64,000 bases of DNA from Actinomycetales bacterium (GCA_002919305.1 PKFB01000023.1:92430-156429), one strand, 5' to 3'; shown: positions 41,903-51,361, counted from the first letter of the stretch. Notes: generated by a model from the sequence alone, not told the origin. Numbers and translations are program-made.

Positions 41903-42829
41903 TCACCGCAGCTCTAGCACCCAGTCCTGATCCACGAGGTGACGCCCGAACAGAGGCCGTCGCTCCTCATACGCCAGCCGGAAGCCGGCCCGCTGATAGA
42001 GCCGACGGGCGGTCTCCAGTACGTCAATCGTCCACAGAACGATCCTGTGGTACCCGGCCTGGCGCGCGAATGTCACGCACTCGGTGACCAGCCGGGCTCC
42101 GATCCCCATCCCCCGTGCCCACGGCTCGACCAGGAGCCACCGCAGCCGCGCGGTGGTGTCGTCCTCTCGGACGCACCCTATGCATCCCACCGGCTCGCCG
42201 TCGATATCGGCGATCCAGACTCGTTCATACCGGGGATCATGCGTTGTCGCGTACTCCCCCACTGTGCGGGCGACGAGCGCTTCGAAGCTGGCGTCCAGCT
42301 CATACTCGGCCGCGTACAACGCGCCGTGCCGCTGCACGATCCACCCCATCTCACCCGGCTTCGGCTCTCGCAGGCTGTAGCTGGTCGACCGCCGGGCGGT
42401 GGTGAGCAAGGCCTTCATGGTGTTTATCGCCGCGACCAGGTGGGCCTGCCCTTCGGGACCCAACGGTGCCAACAGCTCCACGATCTGTTCGTTGGCACGG
42501 GCATCGAGCGTTGTGAAGGCTTCCCGACCGTCCGGGGTCAGAGTGATCACTTGTCGTCGCCCGTCGAAGGCGCTGCGGTTACGGCGGACCAGTCCGTCCT
42601 TCTCGAACCGGGTGAGGATGCGACTGAGGTAACCAGCGTCAAGATCTAGTCGCTGGCGAAGGTCACTCATCTCCACCTCACCGGCCTGCGCCAACTCGAA
42701 CAGGACCCGGGCCTCGGTGAGGGAGAAAGACGTTCCCAGCAGATCGTCACGTAACGCACCGATCAGATTGGTGTAAAAGCGGTTGAAAGCCCGCACAGCG
42801 GCGACCTGCTCTTGTGGCACGACCGACAC
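41903..42829 (-). CDS. MarR-GNAT bifunctional regulator/acetyltransferase
   Basis: A 308-residue fusion. Residues 1-140 form a MarR winged helix (SLTEARVLFELAQAGEVEMSDL, LDAGYLSRILTRFEKDGLVRR, DGRRQVITLTPDG). Residues about 150-308 form a GNAT domain with the acetyl-CoA loop complete as ARGMGIGARLV and a family-typical LYQRAGFRLAYE. Such fusions are known in actinobacteria and proteobacteria but poorly characterised. The protein may regulate its own gene and acetylate a small molecule, peptide or protein. A 15-bp palindrome lies 30 bases upstream of the GTG. It is transcribed away from the MFS gene. Confidence 0.87.
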   Translation of the reverse strand: MSVVPQEQVAAVRAFNRFYTNLIGALRDDLLGTSFSLTEARVLFELAQAGEVEMSDLRQRLDLDAGYLSRILTRFEKDGLVRRNRSAFDGRRQVITLTPDGREAFTTLDARANEQIVELLAPLGPEGQAHLVAAINTMKALLTTARRSTSYSLREPKPGEMGWIVQRHGALYAAEYELDASFEALVARTVGEYATTHDPRYERVWIADIDGEPVGCIGCVREDDTTARLRWLLVEPWARGMGIGARLVTECVTFARQAGYHRIVLWTIDVLETARRLYQRAGFRLAYEERRPLFGRHLVDQDWVLELR

Positions 42830-42858
42830 GCAGTACCCCCGATAACTACAACCAGTTA

Positions 42859-42873
42859 TTTGACTGAGTCAAA
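42859..42873. promoter_or_regulatory. Putative MarR operator
   Basis: Perfect palindrome TTTGACT-G-AGTCAAA, 30 bases upstream of the MarR-GNAT start; size and position fit autoregulation by a MarR dimer. Confidence 0.55.
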
Positions 42874-42945
42874 CAATCGGGAGGATACACCCTCAGCGCC
42901 TCCACGACCCCCTTTGACTCCCCCAAAGAAAGAGACACGAGTCAC

Positions 42946-43018
42946 GATACGAAACGGTTTCGTATCGATATTCAGCCCGCTACCGTCCTCCTATAACGAA
43001 ACGAAACCGTCTCGAATC
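42946..43018. promoter_or_regulatory. Duplicated TetR-type operator upstream of the MFS exporter
   Basis: A perfect dyad, GATACGAAAC (42946-42955), one base, then its complement (42957-42966). A second copy at 42998-43018 matches it at 17 of 21 positions. Both lie just before the exporter start, and the TetR gene follows the exporter. Binding by that TetR protein is inferred from position and symmetry. Confidence 0.65.
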
Positions 43019-43028
43019 AGGAGCCGAT

Positions 43029-44633
43029 GTGGCGAATCCGCTTTCCTCGGCCGGGCCCTCTGCCCCCGCCGAATACCCTGACGGCCACCCCCGCCGCTGG
43101 GTCATCCTGGGAGTGCTGATCGTCAGCCTCCTCGTCGTGGTGCTGGACAACACGATCCTCAACGTCGCGATGGCGGTCATCGCCAGCCCAGATCGGGGCT
43201 TGAACGCCACCCAAAGTGAGCTGGCGTGGGCCATCAACTCCTACACCCTGGTCTTCGCCGGCCTGCTGTTCACCGCAGGCGTGATCGGCGATCGGTACGG
43301 CCGCCGACGCATCCTGACGGCGGGCATGGTGCTGTTCGGGCTGTCCTCTCTGGCGTCGGCGTACTCCCAAAGCCCGGATCAGCTCATCGCGGCGCGCGCC
43401 CTGATGGGGGTCGGCGGCGCACTCATCCTGCCGGCCACCCTGTCGATCATTTCCAATGTTTTCCATCCCCGGGAACGCGCTCGCGCTATCGGGATTTGGG
43501 TCAGCGCCGTCGGGTTGGGCATGGCGATCGGACCGATCACCGGCGGCGCGCTTCTTGAGCGGTTCTGGTGGGGCTCAGTCTTCCTGATCAATGTGCCGAT
43601 CGTGCTCGCCGGGCTCGTCGCGATCCTGGCCCTGGTACCCGAGTCCCGGGACCCCGCACCCAATCGAATCGATATCGGCGGGGTGGTGCTCTCTGTGCTC
43701 GGTCTGGTGTCCCTGGTCTACGGCATCATCGAAGGCGGTGAGACCGGTCGCTGGGGTGCGCCCTGGGTATGGGGCTCGATCGTGACCGGGGTCGTGATCC
43801 TCGCCGGCTTTGTCGCCTACGAGCGGCGGATCGCCTTCCCCGCGCTGGACGTGCGCCTGTTCACCAATCCCCGGTTCTCCACCGCGGTCGGCGTCGTGGG
43901 ACTGGTGTTCTTCGCGGCGATGGGCGCCTTCTTCTTCAGCACCTTCTACCTGCAGATGGTGCGGGGCTACTCTCCGCTGGCGGCCGGCGCGCTGCTGCTG
44001 CCCTTCGCCGGTGCCCAGCTGCTGTTTGCTCCCCGCAGCGCGGCGATGGTCGCCCGTTACGGAGCCAAGAAGGTGGCGGTCGTGGGCATGCTGCTGACCG
44101 TCATAGCGCTGACGGGCATGGCGACCTTGGACGCCGACACTCCGATATGGCTGGTAGGCGCGCTGTTCTTCATCCAGGGCGCGGGCATGGCCAACGTGGT
44201 GCCACCCGCCACCGAAGCGGTCATATCCACCCTGCCTCGTCAGAAGGCCGGGGTGGGGTCGGCGGTGACGAACACGGTCCGTCAGGTCGGCGGGGCCCTG
44301 GGCGTCGCCGTGCTCGGTTCCCTGCTGTCCTCGGTATACCGGGCCCGGATCGAGTCCAGCGTCGCCGATTTGCCAGCGGGACCGCGGGAGCTTGCCTCCG
44401 AATCGCTGGCCGGCACCCACGCCGTAGCCGCCGAGTTAGGCCAGACCGGCGACTCCTTGATCGCGGCGGGTAACACCGCCTTCATCGAGGCCATGCACTG
44501 GGCCGCGGGTGGTTCAGCGCTTGTGGCCGTCCTCGGCGCCCTGGTGGTGCTGCGGTGGCTGCCGGGACACCGTAGTGCTCCCGCGGTGCCGGTAGCCGCG
44601 CCCCACTCGCCGGAGCAGGTGTCGGTTTCGTAA
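43029..44633 (+). CDS. MFS drug/proton antiporter, DHA2 (EmrB/QacA) family
   Basis: A 534-residue transporter with 14 predicted helices, the DHA2 count. The family motif C-like LMGVGGALILPATLSIISNVF and motif A-like GVIGDRYGRRRIL are seen, and the first helix has the acidic VVVLDNTILNVAM motif D1. It should expel hydrophobic or cationic compounds, possibly antibiotics. GTG start with AGGAG five bases upstream. A TetR regulator starts 12 bases after its stop and two operator-like dyads precede it, so it is probably a self-contained inducible efflux unit. Confidence 0.93.
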   Translation: MANPLSSAGPSAPAEYPDGHPRRWVILGVLIVSLLVVVLDNTILNVAMAVIASPDRGLNATQSELAWAINSYTLVFAGLLFTAGVIGDRYGRRRILTAGMVLFGLSSLASAYSQSPDQLIAARALMGVGGALILPATLSIISNVFHPRERARAIGIWVSAVGLGMAIGPITGGALLERFWWGSVFLINVPIVLAGLVAILALVPESRDPAPNRIDIGGVVLSVLGLVSLVYGIIEGGETGRWGAPWVWGSIVTGVVILAGFVAYERRIAFPALDVRLFTNPRFSTAVGVVGLVFFAAMGAFFFSTFYLQMVRGYSPLAAGALLLPFAGAQLLFAPRSAAMVARYGAKKVAVVGMLLTVIALTGMATLDADTPIWLVGALFFIQGAGMANVVPPATEAVISTLPRQKAGVGSAVTNTVRQVGGALGVAVLGSLLSSVYRARIESSVADLPAGPRELASESLAGTHAVAAELGQTGDSLIAAGNTAFIEAMHWAAGGSALVAVLGALVVLRWLPGHRSAPAVPVAAPHSPEQVSVS

Positions 44634-44644
44634 GGTCAGTGTCG

Positions 44645-45358
44645 ATGACCACGAAACCCCCTATGTCGGATGGTGTCCGAGGTGCCTCCTCGGACACCTC
44701 CACCGCTGCACGCCCTCCTGGACGGCCGCGCAGTGCCCGGGCGGACGAAGCCATCATCCAGGCCGTGCTGGACATGTTGGCCAGTGGGACGACCGTCGAC
44801 TCTTTGTCCATGGATGCCCTGGCCAGCACCGCCGGGGTCGGCAAGGCCACCATCTACCGCCGGTGGCCCAACAAGGAAGCGCTGATACTCGACGCGGTCG
44901 CCACCTTAAAAGGGCCCGTACCGCAGCCGACCGGGAAGTCCGTCCGGGAGGATCTGCTGCTTTTACTCCAAAGCCTGTGCCGGCCTCGCTCTGCCCGCGA
45001 GATCCGGATATTCAACTGCCTCCTCCCCGAGATTCAGCGCAATCCCGAGCTGCGGGCCTCCTACGAGGCGCTCGTCCAGCGCGGGCGAAACGCGATTCGC
45101 ACCGTTCTGCACCGCGGCATCGCCACCGGGGAACTGCGGTCGGACATCGACATCGATCTGGTCATCGCGATGTTGACGACCCCGCTTCTGGCCCGCATGA
45201 CCGTGCCATGGTCGCTCGGCCTGGAAAAGTCCTCAATTCCTAAGAAGATCATCGATACCTTGTTGGCTGGGATCGCGGGCCCTGCCCTCGCCCAGGACGC
45301 CGCCCCGGCCGTTTCCACCCCACCGCCCGCCGGCTCCGATCCGTCCCCCACAGACTGA
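44645..45358 (+). CDS. TetR-family repressor of the MFS exporter
   Basis: A 237-residue TetR regulator from the ATG at 44645, nine bases after AAGG; a GTG at 44639 is too close. After a disordered, Pro-rich lead of about 25 residues, the helix-turn-helix reads IIQAVLDMLASGTTVDSLSMDALASTAGVGKATIYRRWPNKEALI. The C-terminal ligand domain (about 90-205) contains RIFNCLLPEIQRNPELR, as in AcrR-like members of the TetR_C_16 group. Likely binds the two dyads before the exporter and is released by the exported compound. Confidence 0.9.
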   Translation: MTTKPPMSDGVRGASSDTSTAARPPGRPRSARADEAIIQAVLDMLASGTTVDSLSMDALASTAGVGKATIYRRWPNKEALILDAVATLKGPVPQPTGKSVREDLLLLLQSLCRPRSAREIRIFNCLLPEIQRNPELRASYEALVQRGRNAIRTVLHRGIATGELRSDIDIDLVIAMLTTPLLARMTVPWSLGLEKSSIPKKIIDTLLAGIAGPALAQDAAPAVSTPPPAGSDPSPTD

Positions 45359-45422
45359 TCGCCCGCAACGCCACGGGCGGTTCCCTCCCGTCTTCTCCCG
45401 AATCCCACTTGGAGGTATATCG

Positions 45423-46094
45423 GTGTCCTCGTCCGGTGTTCTGGTATTCACCCGCACCACGGCCTACCGCCACGACTCCATCCCCGACGGAGTGGAGCTG
45501 GTACGCCGAATCTGCAGCCAGACGGGAACGGCAGTGCTGCATACCGAGGACCCTGCCATCTTCGAGTCCGGTGATTTAGCGCGGTTCGACACGGTGGTGT
45601 GGCTGTCAACCAGCGGTGAGGTCCTGACCCCGGCGGGCCGAACCGCGTTCGAGCAGTACATCCGCGACGGCGGCGGCTTCGTCGGCATCCACAGCGCCAC
45701 CTCCACCGAGTACGACTGGCCCTTCTATCGACGGCTGGTGGGCGCCGCCTTCGCCTCCCATCCCCCCGTCCAACCAGGCATCGTCGAGGTAGTCGACCCC
45801 ACGCACCCCTCAACGGCGCACCTGCCGGCGGCCTGGCGTTGGGTGGACGAGTGGTACGACTTCCAGGAGCCGGTCACCGATGTCCACATCCTCCTCACCG
45901 TGGATGAGAGCAGCTATGAAGGTGGGCTGACCGGCAACCCCCATCCGCTGGCGTGGTGCCATGAACGGTTCGGTGGTCGAGCCTGGTACACCGCCTTGGG
46001 CCACCCGCGCGAGGCGTACACCGATCCACATTTCGCCGCACACATCGCCGGTGGCCTGGCCTGGGTACGCGAGGGGCGATCCGTGAACAACTGA
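45423..46094 (+). CDS. ThuA-like (trehalose utilisation) domain protein
   Basis: A 223-residue single-domain protein of the ThuA family, a glutamine-amidotransferase-like fold. Family features: VLVFTRTTAYRHDSIPDGVELV, FDTVVWLSTSGEVLT, IRDGGGFVGIHSATSTEYDW, and WCHERFGGRAWYTALGHPREAYTD. ThuA proteins are tied to sugar use in rhizobia and to glycoside handling elsewhere; the reaction is unsettled. GTG start with GGAGGT. It follows the TetR gene by 64 bases but is not obviously part of the efflux unit. Confidence 0.87.
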   Translation: MSSSGVLVFTRTTAYRHDSIPDGVELVRRICSQTGTAVLHTEDPAIFESGDLARFDTVVWLSTSGEVLTPAGRTAFEQYIRDGGGFVGIHSATSTEYDWPFYRRLVGAAFASHPPVQPGIVEVVDPTHPSTAHLPAAWRWVDEWYDFQEPVTDVHILLTVDESSYEGGLTGNPHPLAWCHERFGGRAWYTALGHPREAYTDPHFAAHIAGGLAWVREGRSVNN

Positions 46095-46274
46095 CGGATC
46101 CGGTGTCTACATATCCAACATCACATTTTTTCCCACTCCAGATGGGCCGCTGAATGTTCAACGAAATTCGCGTTTTCGGCTAAGTTCTCCTGCGGGGCTG
46201 TCCTCAGGCGATATCGGCCGTTCGATGGTCGTTCCTGGACGTCCCGGACTTGAAACGCACAGGAGGCGAGCCAC

Positions 46275-47750
46275 ATGAGATCTGTTGGTGCCACCCTCTG
46301 CCTACTTGCGGCCCTTCTGGTGGGAACCCCCGCCTATGCGGAACCCGCACCCGGCGCACCGGGAATAGGAGACCCCTACTTCCCCAGCTATGGCAACGGC
46401 GGCTACGACGTAGACCACTACGATCTTCGGCTTCGATATCGACCCGAGACTGATCTGCTGTCGGGCACCACCACGATCCTGGCTCGCGCCCTTGAGGATC
46501 TATCCCAGTTCAACCTGGACTTTGTCCTGCCTCCCACCTCGGTACGCGTGAACGGCCTGCCGGCGGTATTCCGTCAGGAAGGCACGGAGCTGGTGGTCAC
46601 TCCCGCGCGTACCATCGCTGCGGGCTCCCGGATAACGGTCGTGGTGACCTACTCGGCCTCCCCCTCGGAGTACCCGGTCGACGGCTGGAGCGCCTGGGCG
46701 CCGACCCCCGGTGGGGGCATCATCGCGCTGGGCGAGCCCGAGGTGGCCTGGTGGTGGTTCCCCAGCAATGACCACCCCGCGGACAAGGCCACCTTCGACA
46801 TCTCCATCGGTGTCCCCGATGACTACCAGGCCATCAGCAGCGGCAGGTTCCTGGGCACCGTCGACGAGCCGGGGTACACCCGGTGGCGGTGGCGGGTGGC
46901 ACAGCCCACCACCACCTACCTGGTGTTCCTGGCGATCGGCCACTACGACATCACCACCGACACCACGGCCGACGGGTTGCCGATCGTCAACGCCTACTCG
47001 ACCAGCCTGGGGGAGTTCGACGGTGCGGCGCGCGCCAGCCTGGAGCGGACCGGTGAGGTGGTGCAGTTCCTGTCGGACCTGTTCGGCGACTACCCCTTCG
47101 ATGCTCTCGGCGGTGTGGCGCTGGCGGGCGGGGCCAACTTCGCCCTGGAGACCCAAGCCCGACCGGTGTACGGGCCTGGCTTCTTCCGCAACGGTTCGAA
47201 CCTGTACGTCGTCGTCCACGAGCTGGCGCACCAGTGGTTCGGTGACTCGGTCTCGGTAGCCACCTGGCGGAACATCTGGCTTAACGAGGGCCTCGCCTCC
47301 TACGCGGAGTGGCTGTGGTCGGAGGCGGTGGATGAGGGCACGGCCCAGGAGATCTTCGACTGGTACTACTCCGTGGTGTACCCGCCCGAGTCCGACTTCT
47401 GGCAGGTGACGCCGGGGGATCCGGGTCCGGATGTTCTGTTCCACAGCGCGGTCTATGACCGTGGCGCCATGGCCGTGCACGCCCTGCGGCAGGCGGTCGG
47501 GGACGAGGCTTTCTTTGAGATCCTGCGCACCTGGGTGAGTGAAGAGGCTTACGGGAACGCCACCATCGAGGACTTCATCGCCCTCGCTGAACGCATCAGC
47601 GGCCAGCAGCTGGATGAGCTGTTTGAGGCGTGGTTGTTCACCCCGGGCCGGCCTTCTTTGTCACCGGCTGCGCGGGCTGTGGCGTCCCCCACCCAACCGG
47701 AGTCGTTCCCTCTGATCGCGGACACCCACCGACTACTCAGCATTGCCTGA
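46275..47750 (+). CDS. Secreted M1-family zinc metallopeptidase
   Basis: Secreted peptidase of 491 residues, with a signal peptide ending PAYA at about residue 22. Zinc ligands form the M1 pattern H315-E-L-A-H319 with E338 (HExxH-x18-E) in NEGLASYAEW. Substrate N-terminus recognition, GxMEN in aminopeptidase N, reads GGANFALET, as in a bacterial secreted subfamily. It is shorter than aminopeptidase N because the C-terminal helical domain is cut back. AGGAGG before the ATG. It may feed on external peptides. Confidence 0.9.
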   Translation: MRSVGATLCLLAALLVGTPAYAEPAPGAPGIGDPYFPSYGNGGYDVDHYDLRLRYRPETDLLSGTTTILARALEDLSQFNLDFVLPPTSVRVNGLPAVFRQEGTELVVTPARTIAAGSRITVVVTYSASPSEYPVDGWSAWAPTPGGGIIALGEPEVAWWWFPSNDHPADKATFDISIGVPDDYQAISSGRFLGTVDEPGYTRWRWRVAQPTTTYLVFLAIGHYDITTDTTADGLPIVNAYSTSLGEFDGAARASLERTGEVVQFLSDLFGDYPFDALGGVALAGGANFALETQARPVYGPGFFRNGSNLYVVVHELAHQWFGDSVSVATWRNIWLNEGLASYAEWLWSEAVDEGTAQEIFDWYYSVVYPPESDFWQVTPGDPGPDVLFHSAVYDRGAMAVHALRQAVGDEAFFEILRTWVSEEAYGNATIEDFIALAERISGQQLDELFEAWLFTPGRPSLSPAARAVASPTQPESFPLIADTHRLLSIA

Positions 47751-47831
47751 AAGCAGATCACCGGCGACGATGACGAATACCACGGCGTTACACGCCCGGA
47801 GGCCTTCCGCCATTTCCTAGGGAGGTGAGCC

Positions 47832-49133
47832 ATGGTCGCCATCGCGGTCAAGGATCTAACCAAGATCTTTCCCGATGGCACCATGGCCGTTGACCATCTG
47901 ACCTTCCAGGTCGACCCTGGCGAGTTCCTGGTGCTGCTCGGCCCGACCGGATGCGGCAAATCCACGGTGCTGCGTCTGATTGCCGGGCTCGAGCAGCCCA
48001 CAAGCGGCCACATCTACCTGGATGATCAGCTGATAGACGCCGTTCCCTCCCACGAGCGACGAGTGGCGATGGTCTTTCAAGACGTCGCCCTCTACCCGCA
48101 CCTGACGGTCGCCGACAACATCGCTTTTCCGCTCCGCCTCGCCTCCATCCCGGAGGTCACCGTCAGTGCCCGGGTCGTGGAGGTGGCCCGTCAACTGGGT
48201 CTGACCTCTTTATTGACCCACCTGCCTTCCCAACTGTCCGGCGGACAACGACAGCGAGTGGCGATGGCCCGAGCCCTCGTCCGTAACCCTGTGGCCTTCC
48301 TGCTGGATGAGCCTTTATCGAATGTCGATGCTGGAATGCGGGCCGAACTGCGCAGCGAGATCGTCAATACGGCTCGACAGATCGGCGCCACCGCGGTGTA
48401 TGTCACGCACGATCAGGCGGAGGCGATGTCTATGGCCGACCGGATCGCTGTGCTACGCCGCGGCGCACTTCAGCAGATCGGCACCCCCGTCGAGATCTAT
48501 AACAATCCGGACACCATATTCGTCGCGGCTTTCGTCGGTTCTCCCCGCATCAACCTGCTGCAGGCGGCGGTGTACGCGGAGGCGGAGCGGACCGTGATTG
48601 ATCTGGGCACCCAGGTGATCACCATTCCCTGGAGCGATCCGTGGGGGCGTGCCCTGGCGGTCCTGCACACCGCCCGGGTCACCGTCGGGATCCGCCCCGA
48701 GGCCATGACGCTGACCACCGACACCGAGACCGACGCCGCGCTCGACGGGGTGGTTCGTCACACCGAGTACCTGGGCCATGAAAGCGTGCTCTATGTCGAT
48801 ACCGGCTCCCTGCCTGTGGTGCCTTCCATGACCCAGCTTGACCTGCCGCCCGGGTTGGACCTTGGTACGCCCGCCGCTCACCGGAACAGCGATCGACCCC
48901 AGAGCGGACCCCCAGGTCAAGATCCAGTCCCGACCGAGGAGCGGGCCAGCTTCGCGCTCTACCCGGCGTACCAATCCGATTCAGAGCACACCAGCGGGTC
49001 GTTAGGTGACGTGGTGGTTCGGTTACCTCGCGTCCCCCCGCCCCGGGTGGGGAGCCGGGTGACGCTGATGGTGGATCCGCGACGCCTGCTGCTGTTCGAT
49101 CAGCATGGCGCCCGGATCCGACCGACGATCTAG
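47832..49133 (+). CDS. Orphan sugar ABC transporter ATPase (MsiK/UgpC/MalK type)
   Basis: A 433-residue ATPase with Walker A GPTGCGKST (37-45), Q-loop in VFQDVALYP, signature LSGGQ (135-139), Walker B VAFLLDEP with E160 and H-loop in YVTHDQAEAM. The C-terminal TOBE-like regulatory region (about 235-433) marks the sugar-importer group. It has no permease or binding-protein genes beside it. In Streptomyces a lone ATPase, MsiK, energises several sugar importers including those for cello-oligosaccharides, so the same role is plausible here, though the C-terminal part (340-390) has an unusual charged insertion. AGGGAGGTGA precedes the ATG. Confidence 0.88.
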   Translation: MVAIAVKDLTKIFPDGTMAVDHLTFQVDPGEFLVLLGPTGCGKSTVLRLIAGLEQPTSGHIYLDDQLIDAVPSHERRVAMVFQDVALYPHLTVADNIAFPLRLASIPEVTVSARVVEVARQLGLTSLLTHLPSQLSGGQRQRVAMARALVRNPVAFLLDEPLSNVDAGMRAELRSEIVNTARQIGATAVYVTHDQAEAMSMADRIAVLRRGALQQIGTPVEIYNNPDTIFVAAFVGSPRINLLQAAVYAEAERTVIDLGTQVITIPWSDPWGRALAVLHTARVTVGIRPEAMTLTTDTETDAALDGVVRHTEYLGHESVLYVDTGSLPVVPSMTQLDLPPGLDLGTPAAHRNSDRPQSGPPGQDPVPTEERASFALYPAYQSDSEHTSGSLGDVVVRLPRVPPPRVGSRVTLMVDPRRLLLFDQHGARIRPTI

Positions 49134-49226
49134 AAATCGTTACCACAATCGTGGCCACGGCGATGCCCACAGCCCACGCATTTCCCGATCAGGAGGCTAC
49201 GGGCCGGAAATATCCGGTCGGCGGGG

Positions 49227-50528
49227 CTAGTGATAGGGAGTCTGTGTGAGGATATCGTTGACGATCTTCTGCACAGTCTCACGGCTCCCCTGGGGTGAGG
49301 AGACGAAAACCCCGACCTGCCATAGCAGGGGTCCGCCAGGCTCCTCGGCGAAGAAGCGCCCTAAATCAATGTAGTAGAGATCATTGATGTGGATCTCAAC
49401 ATAGGCCGTGACCTCATCGAACTGCCGGGCGCTTTCAGGCTGGCTCAACCACTCCTCGTTCATCTCCTGCTGTTCCTGCTGATCACACCCGTTGGGGCAG
49501 TTACGCAGGATCACGAGCAGGAACTGGTCCGCGATGTGGGTCTCTTCGTCCTTGCACACCCAGCTCTCCACCCGGGGCATGGCGTTATAGGGCTGCCTGG
49601 CACATCCCCAGCTGGCGGGGGTCCGGAACGCGAACGGCCACCCCCGGAACGCCATCGTGTATGTGGGCTCATCCACCGTGAACGTCGGACCGACGAGGAC
49701 GACAGGTTCAGCGTCCTCGATCAGCTCCGGCCGCCCCTCCCCCAGCCGGGTGGTCTCCTGGCTAGGGGGTGGTTCCTCGGTCGGGCTGGCCGTGGGCGCC
49801 GTGGTGTTCTCCACCGACGGTGAGGGAGTGGAGGTCGTCGGGGCGGGAGTCGGGTCGGCGGACGATTCGCTCCTGCGGTTCAACGCCACCACGATCGAGA
49901 CGGTGACCAGAAAGGCCAACACGACCGCGGTCACGCTCAAAATCATGACGATGCTTCGCTGGTGATCCCCGCCCGACGGCGCCAGCGGCGGTGGCACGGG
50001 TGTGCTGGTCCAGCTTCCGCTCGCCGATGCGGCCGCCCCCGATACCGGAGCCGATACCGGAGTGCTGACGCCCCGCGCCGGTGAGACCGGTGCGTAACCG
50101 GCCACGGCGCGGTCGGAGGCCGGGGTTGGCGTCCCCCACCTTCCAGAGGATTGAGCGTCAGCGAACATGGCCGGAGCCCCGGAGGTCACGGAGGGGGTCG
50201 GGGGCGGCAAGATGCCCATCACGGTTACTAACCGTTCCGCTCCGGTCTGCTCCGGACGCCGGTAACTGGCCGCCCATGGCCGGGGAGCGTCCATATCAGC
50301 CTGGTGGATATCCACCTCATTGAGAGCGAGGTGCTCGCGGGCCCGGTTGACGGCGATGCGGAAAGCCTTCCGGAACCGCTCCTCGGCGGCCGCGGCCGGA
50401 GTGAGGATAACGACTGTCACCGGCTGGTGGCTGTAGTCCGTACCGGTCAATACCTCGACGGCTGCGGTGCGCTGAACGCACTGAAGATTTAAAAACGGAA
50501 GCTGCTCCGCCTGAGGTCCGTTCATCAC
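49227..50528 (-). CDS. Membrane-anchored protein of unknown function with Cys-containing outer domain
   Basis: Not recognised. The 433-residue layout is a folded cytoplasmic N-terminal domain (about 1-105), a Pro/Ser/Ala-rich linker, one membrane helix (about 190-215), a Thr/Pro-rich stalk and an extracytoplasmic domain (about 265-433). The outer domain has four cysteines, two in LRNCPNGCDQ, suggesting disulfides, and many aromatic residues. GTG and ATG are adjacent at the start; AGGAGG is six and nine bases away. The N-terminal part resembles pieces seen with type VII secretion or regulatory proteins in actinomycetes, but I would not assign it. Confidence 0.6.
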   Translation of the reverse strand: MMNGPQAEQLPFLNLQCVQRTAAVEVLTGTDYSHQPVTVVILTPAAAAEERFRKAFRIAVNRAREHLALNEVDIHQADMDAPRPWAASYRRPEQTGAERLVTVMGILPPPTPSVTSGAPAMFADAQSSGRWGTPTPASDRAVAGYAPVSPARGVSTPVSAPVSGAAASASGSWTSTPVPPPLAPSGGDHQRSIVMILSVTAVVLAFLVTVSIVVALNRRSESSADPTPAPTTSTPSPSVENTTAPTASPTEEPPPSQETTRLGEGRPELIEDAEPVVLVGPTFTVDEPTYTMAFRGWPFAFRTPASWGCARQPYNAMPRVESWVCKDEETHIADQFLLVILRNCPNGCDQQEQQEMNEEWLSQPESARQFDEVTAYVEIHINDLYYIDLGRFFAEEPGGPLLWQVGVFVSSPQGSRETVQKIVNDILTQTPYH

Positions 50529-50713
50529 CTGCCGCCTCCTGATGCCGGATCCCGGGTGTAGCCAATGAACTCCCGCCGCAGTAACCCACTGTAGCTATCG
50601 CTCGCTACTGGATTCCGGCAGCGCCCACCACACTGCTTGGCCGCGGCAGGTGTCCTCCGGCTAGGTGAGGGGTAACGGGGTGTAGGAGACACGATACGCG
50701 CCGAGGAGGAAAA

Positions 50714-51160
50714 GTGAGCACGATCGAAAAGGCCATCGAGGTCGAGGTCCCATTACGGACGGCCTACAACCAGTGGACACAGTTTGAGGAATTCCCCCGC
50801 TTTATGGAGGGGGTTGAAGAGGTACGCCAGTTAACCCCCACCCTCACTCACTGGCGGACCAAAATCGCGGGGGTAACCCGGGAATTCGATGCGGAGATCA
50901 TCGATCAGATTCCTGACCGCCGCATCGCGTGGCACAGTCTCGAGGGCCCCGATCAGACGGGCCTGGTGACCTTCCAGCGTTTGGATGAGGGAAGAACCCG
51001 GGTAGAGCTGACCATGGAGTTCAACCCGCAGAGTGTCGCCGAGAAGATCGGCGACGCCACCAACCTAGTGGAGCGTCGCGTCGAGGGAGACCTGCGACGT
51101 TTCAAGGAATTCATCGAGAGCCGAGGTACTGAGTCCGGCGCCTGGCGCGGCACTGTCTGA
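50714..51160 (+). CDS. SRPBCC/polyketide cyclase-like protein
   Basis: A 148-residue START-like protein of the cyclase/dehydrase-COQ10 group: IEKAIEVEVPLRTAYNQWTQFEEFPRFMEGVEEV at the start, RRIAWHSLEGPDQTGLVTFQRL in the centre and a long C-terminal helix. Such proteins bind hydrophobic ligands in a deep cavity. The subfamily is common in actinomycetes as a small stand-alone protein of unknown ligand. GTG start with GAGGAGG. Followed by a perfect terminator. Confidence 0.88.
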   Translation: MSTIEKAIEVEVPLRTAYNQWTQFEEFPRFMEGVEEVRQLTPTLTHWRTKIAGVTREFDAEIIDQIPDRRIAWHSLEGPDQTGLVTFQRLDEGRTRVELTMEFNPQSVAEKIGDATNLVERRVEGDLRRFKEFIESRGTESGAWRGTV

Positions 51161-51180
51161 GGCGCTGAACGCCATAACGC

Positions 51181-51226
51181 CACCGCGATGGCGGCCAGCC
51201 TGTCAGGGCTGGCCGCCATCGCGGTG
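51181..51226 (+). terminator. Perfect 20-bp stem terminator
   Basis: Bases 51181-51200 pair without mismatch with 51207-51226 around a TGTCAG loop, 20 bases after the SRPBCC stop. Confidence 0.85.
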
Positions 51227-51361
51227 TCAGAATCGCTCGCTGCGTAAAGATCATGGGTGGCTGCGTCGGGTTCTCAACCCGTTGGCGCCGTGGGACAGAG
51301 CCGACGGGTTTCCTCACCCCACATTGGAGCGTGCGGCGCCTCGGTCGGATGTCGCGGTTCG

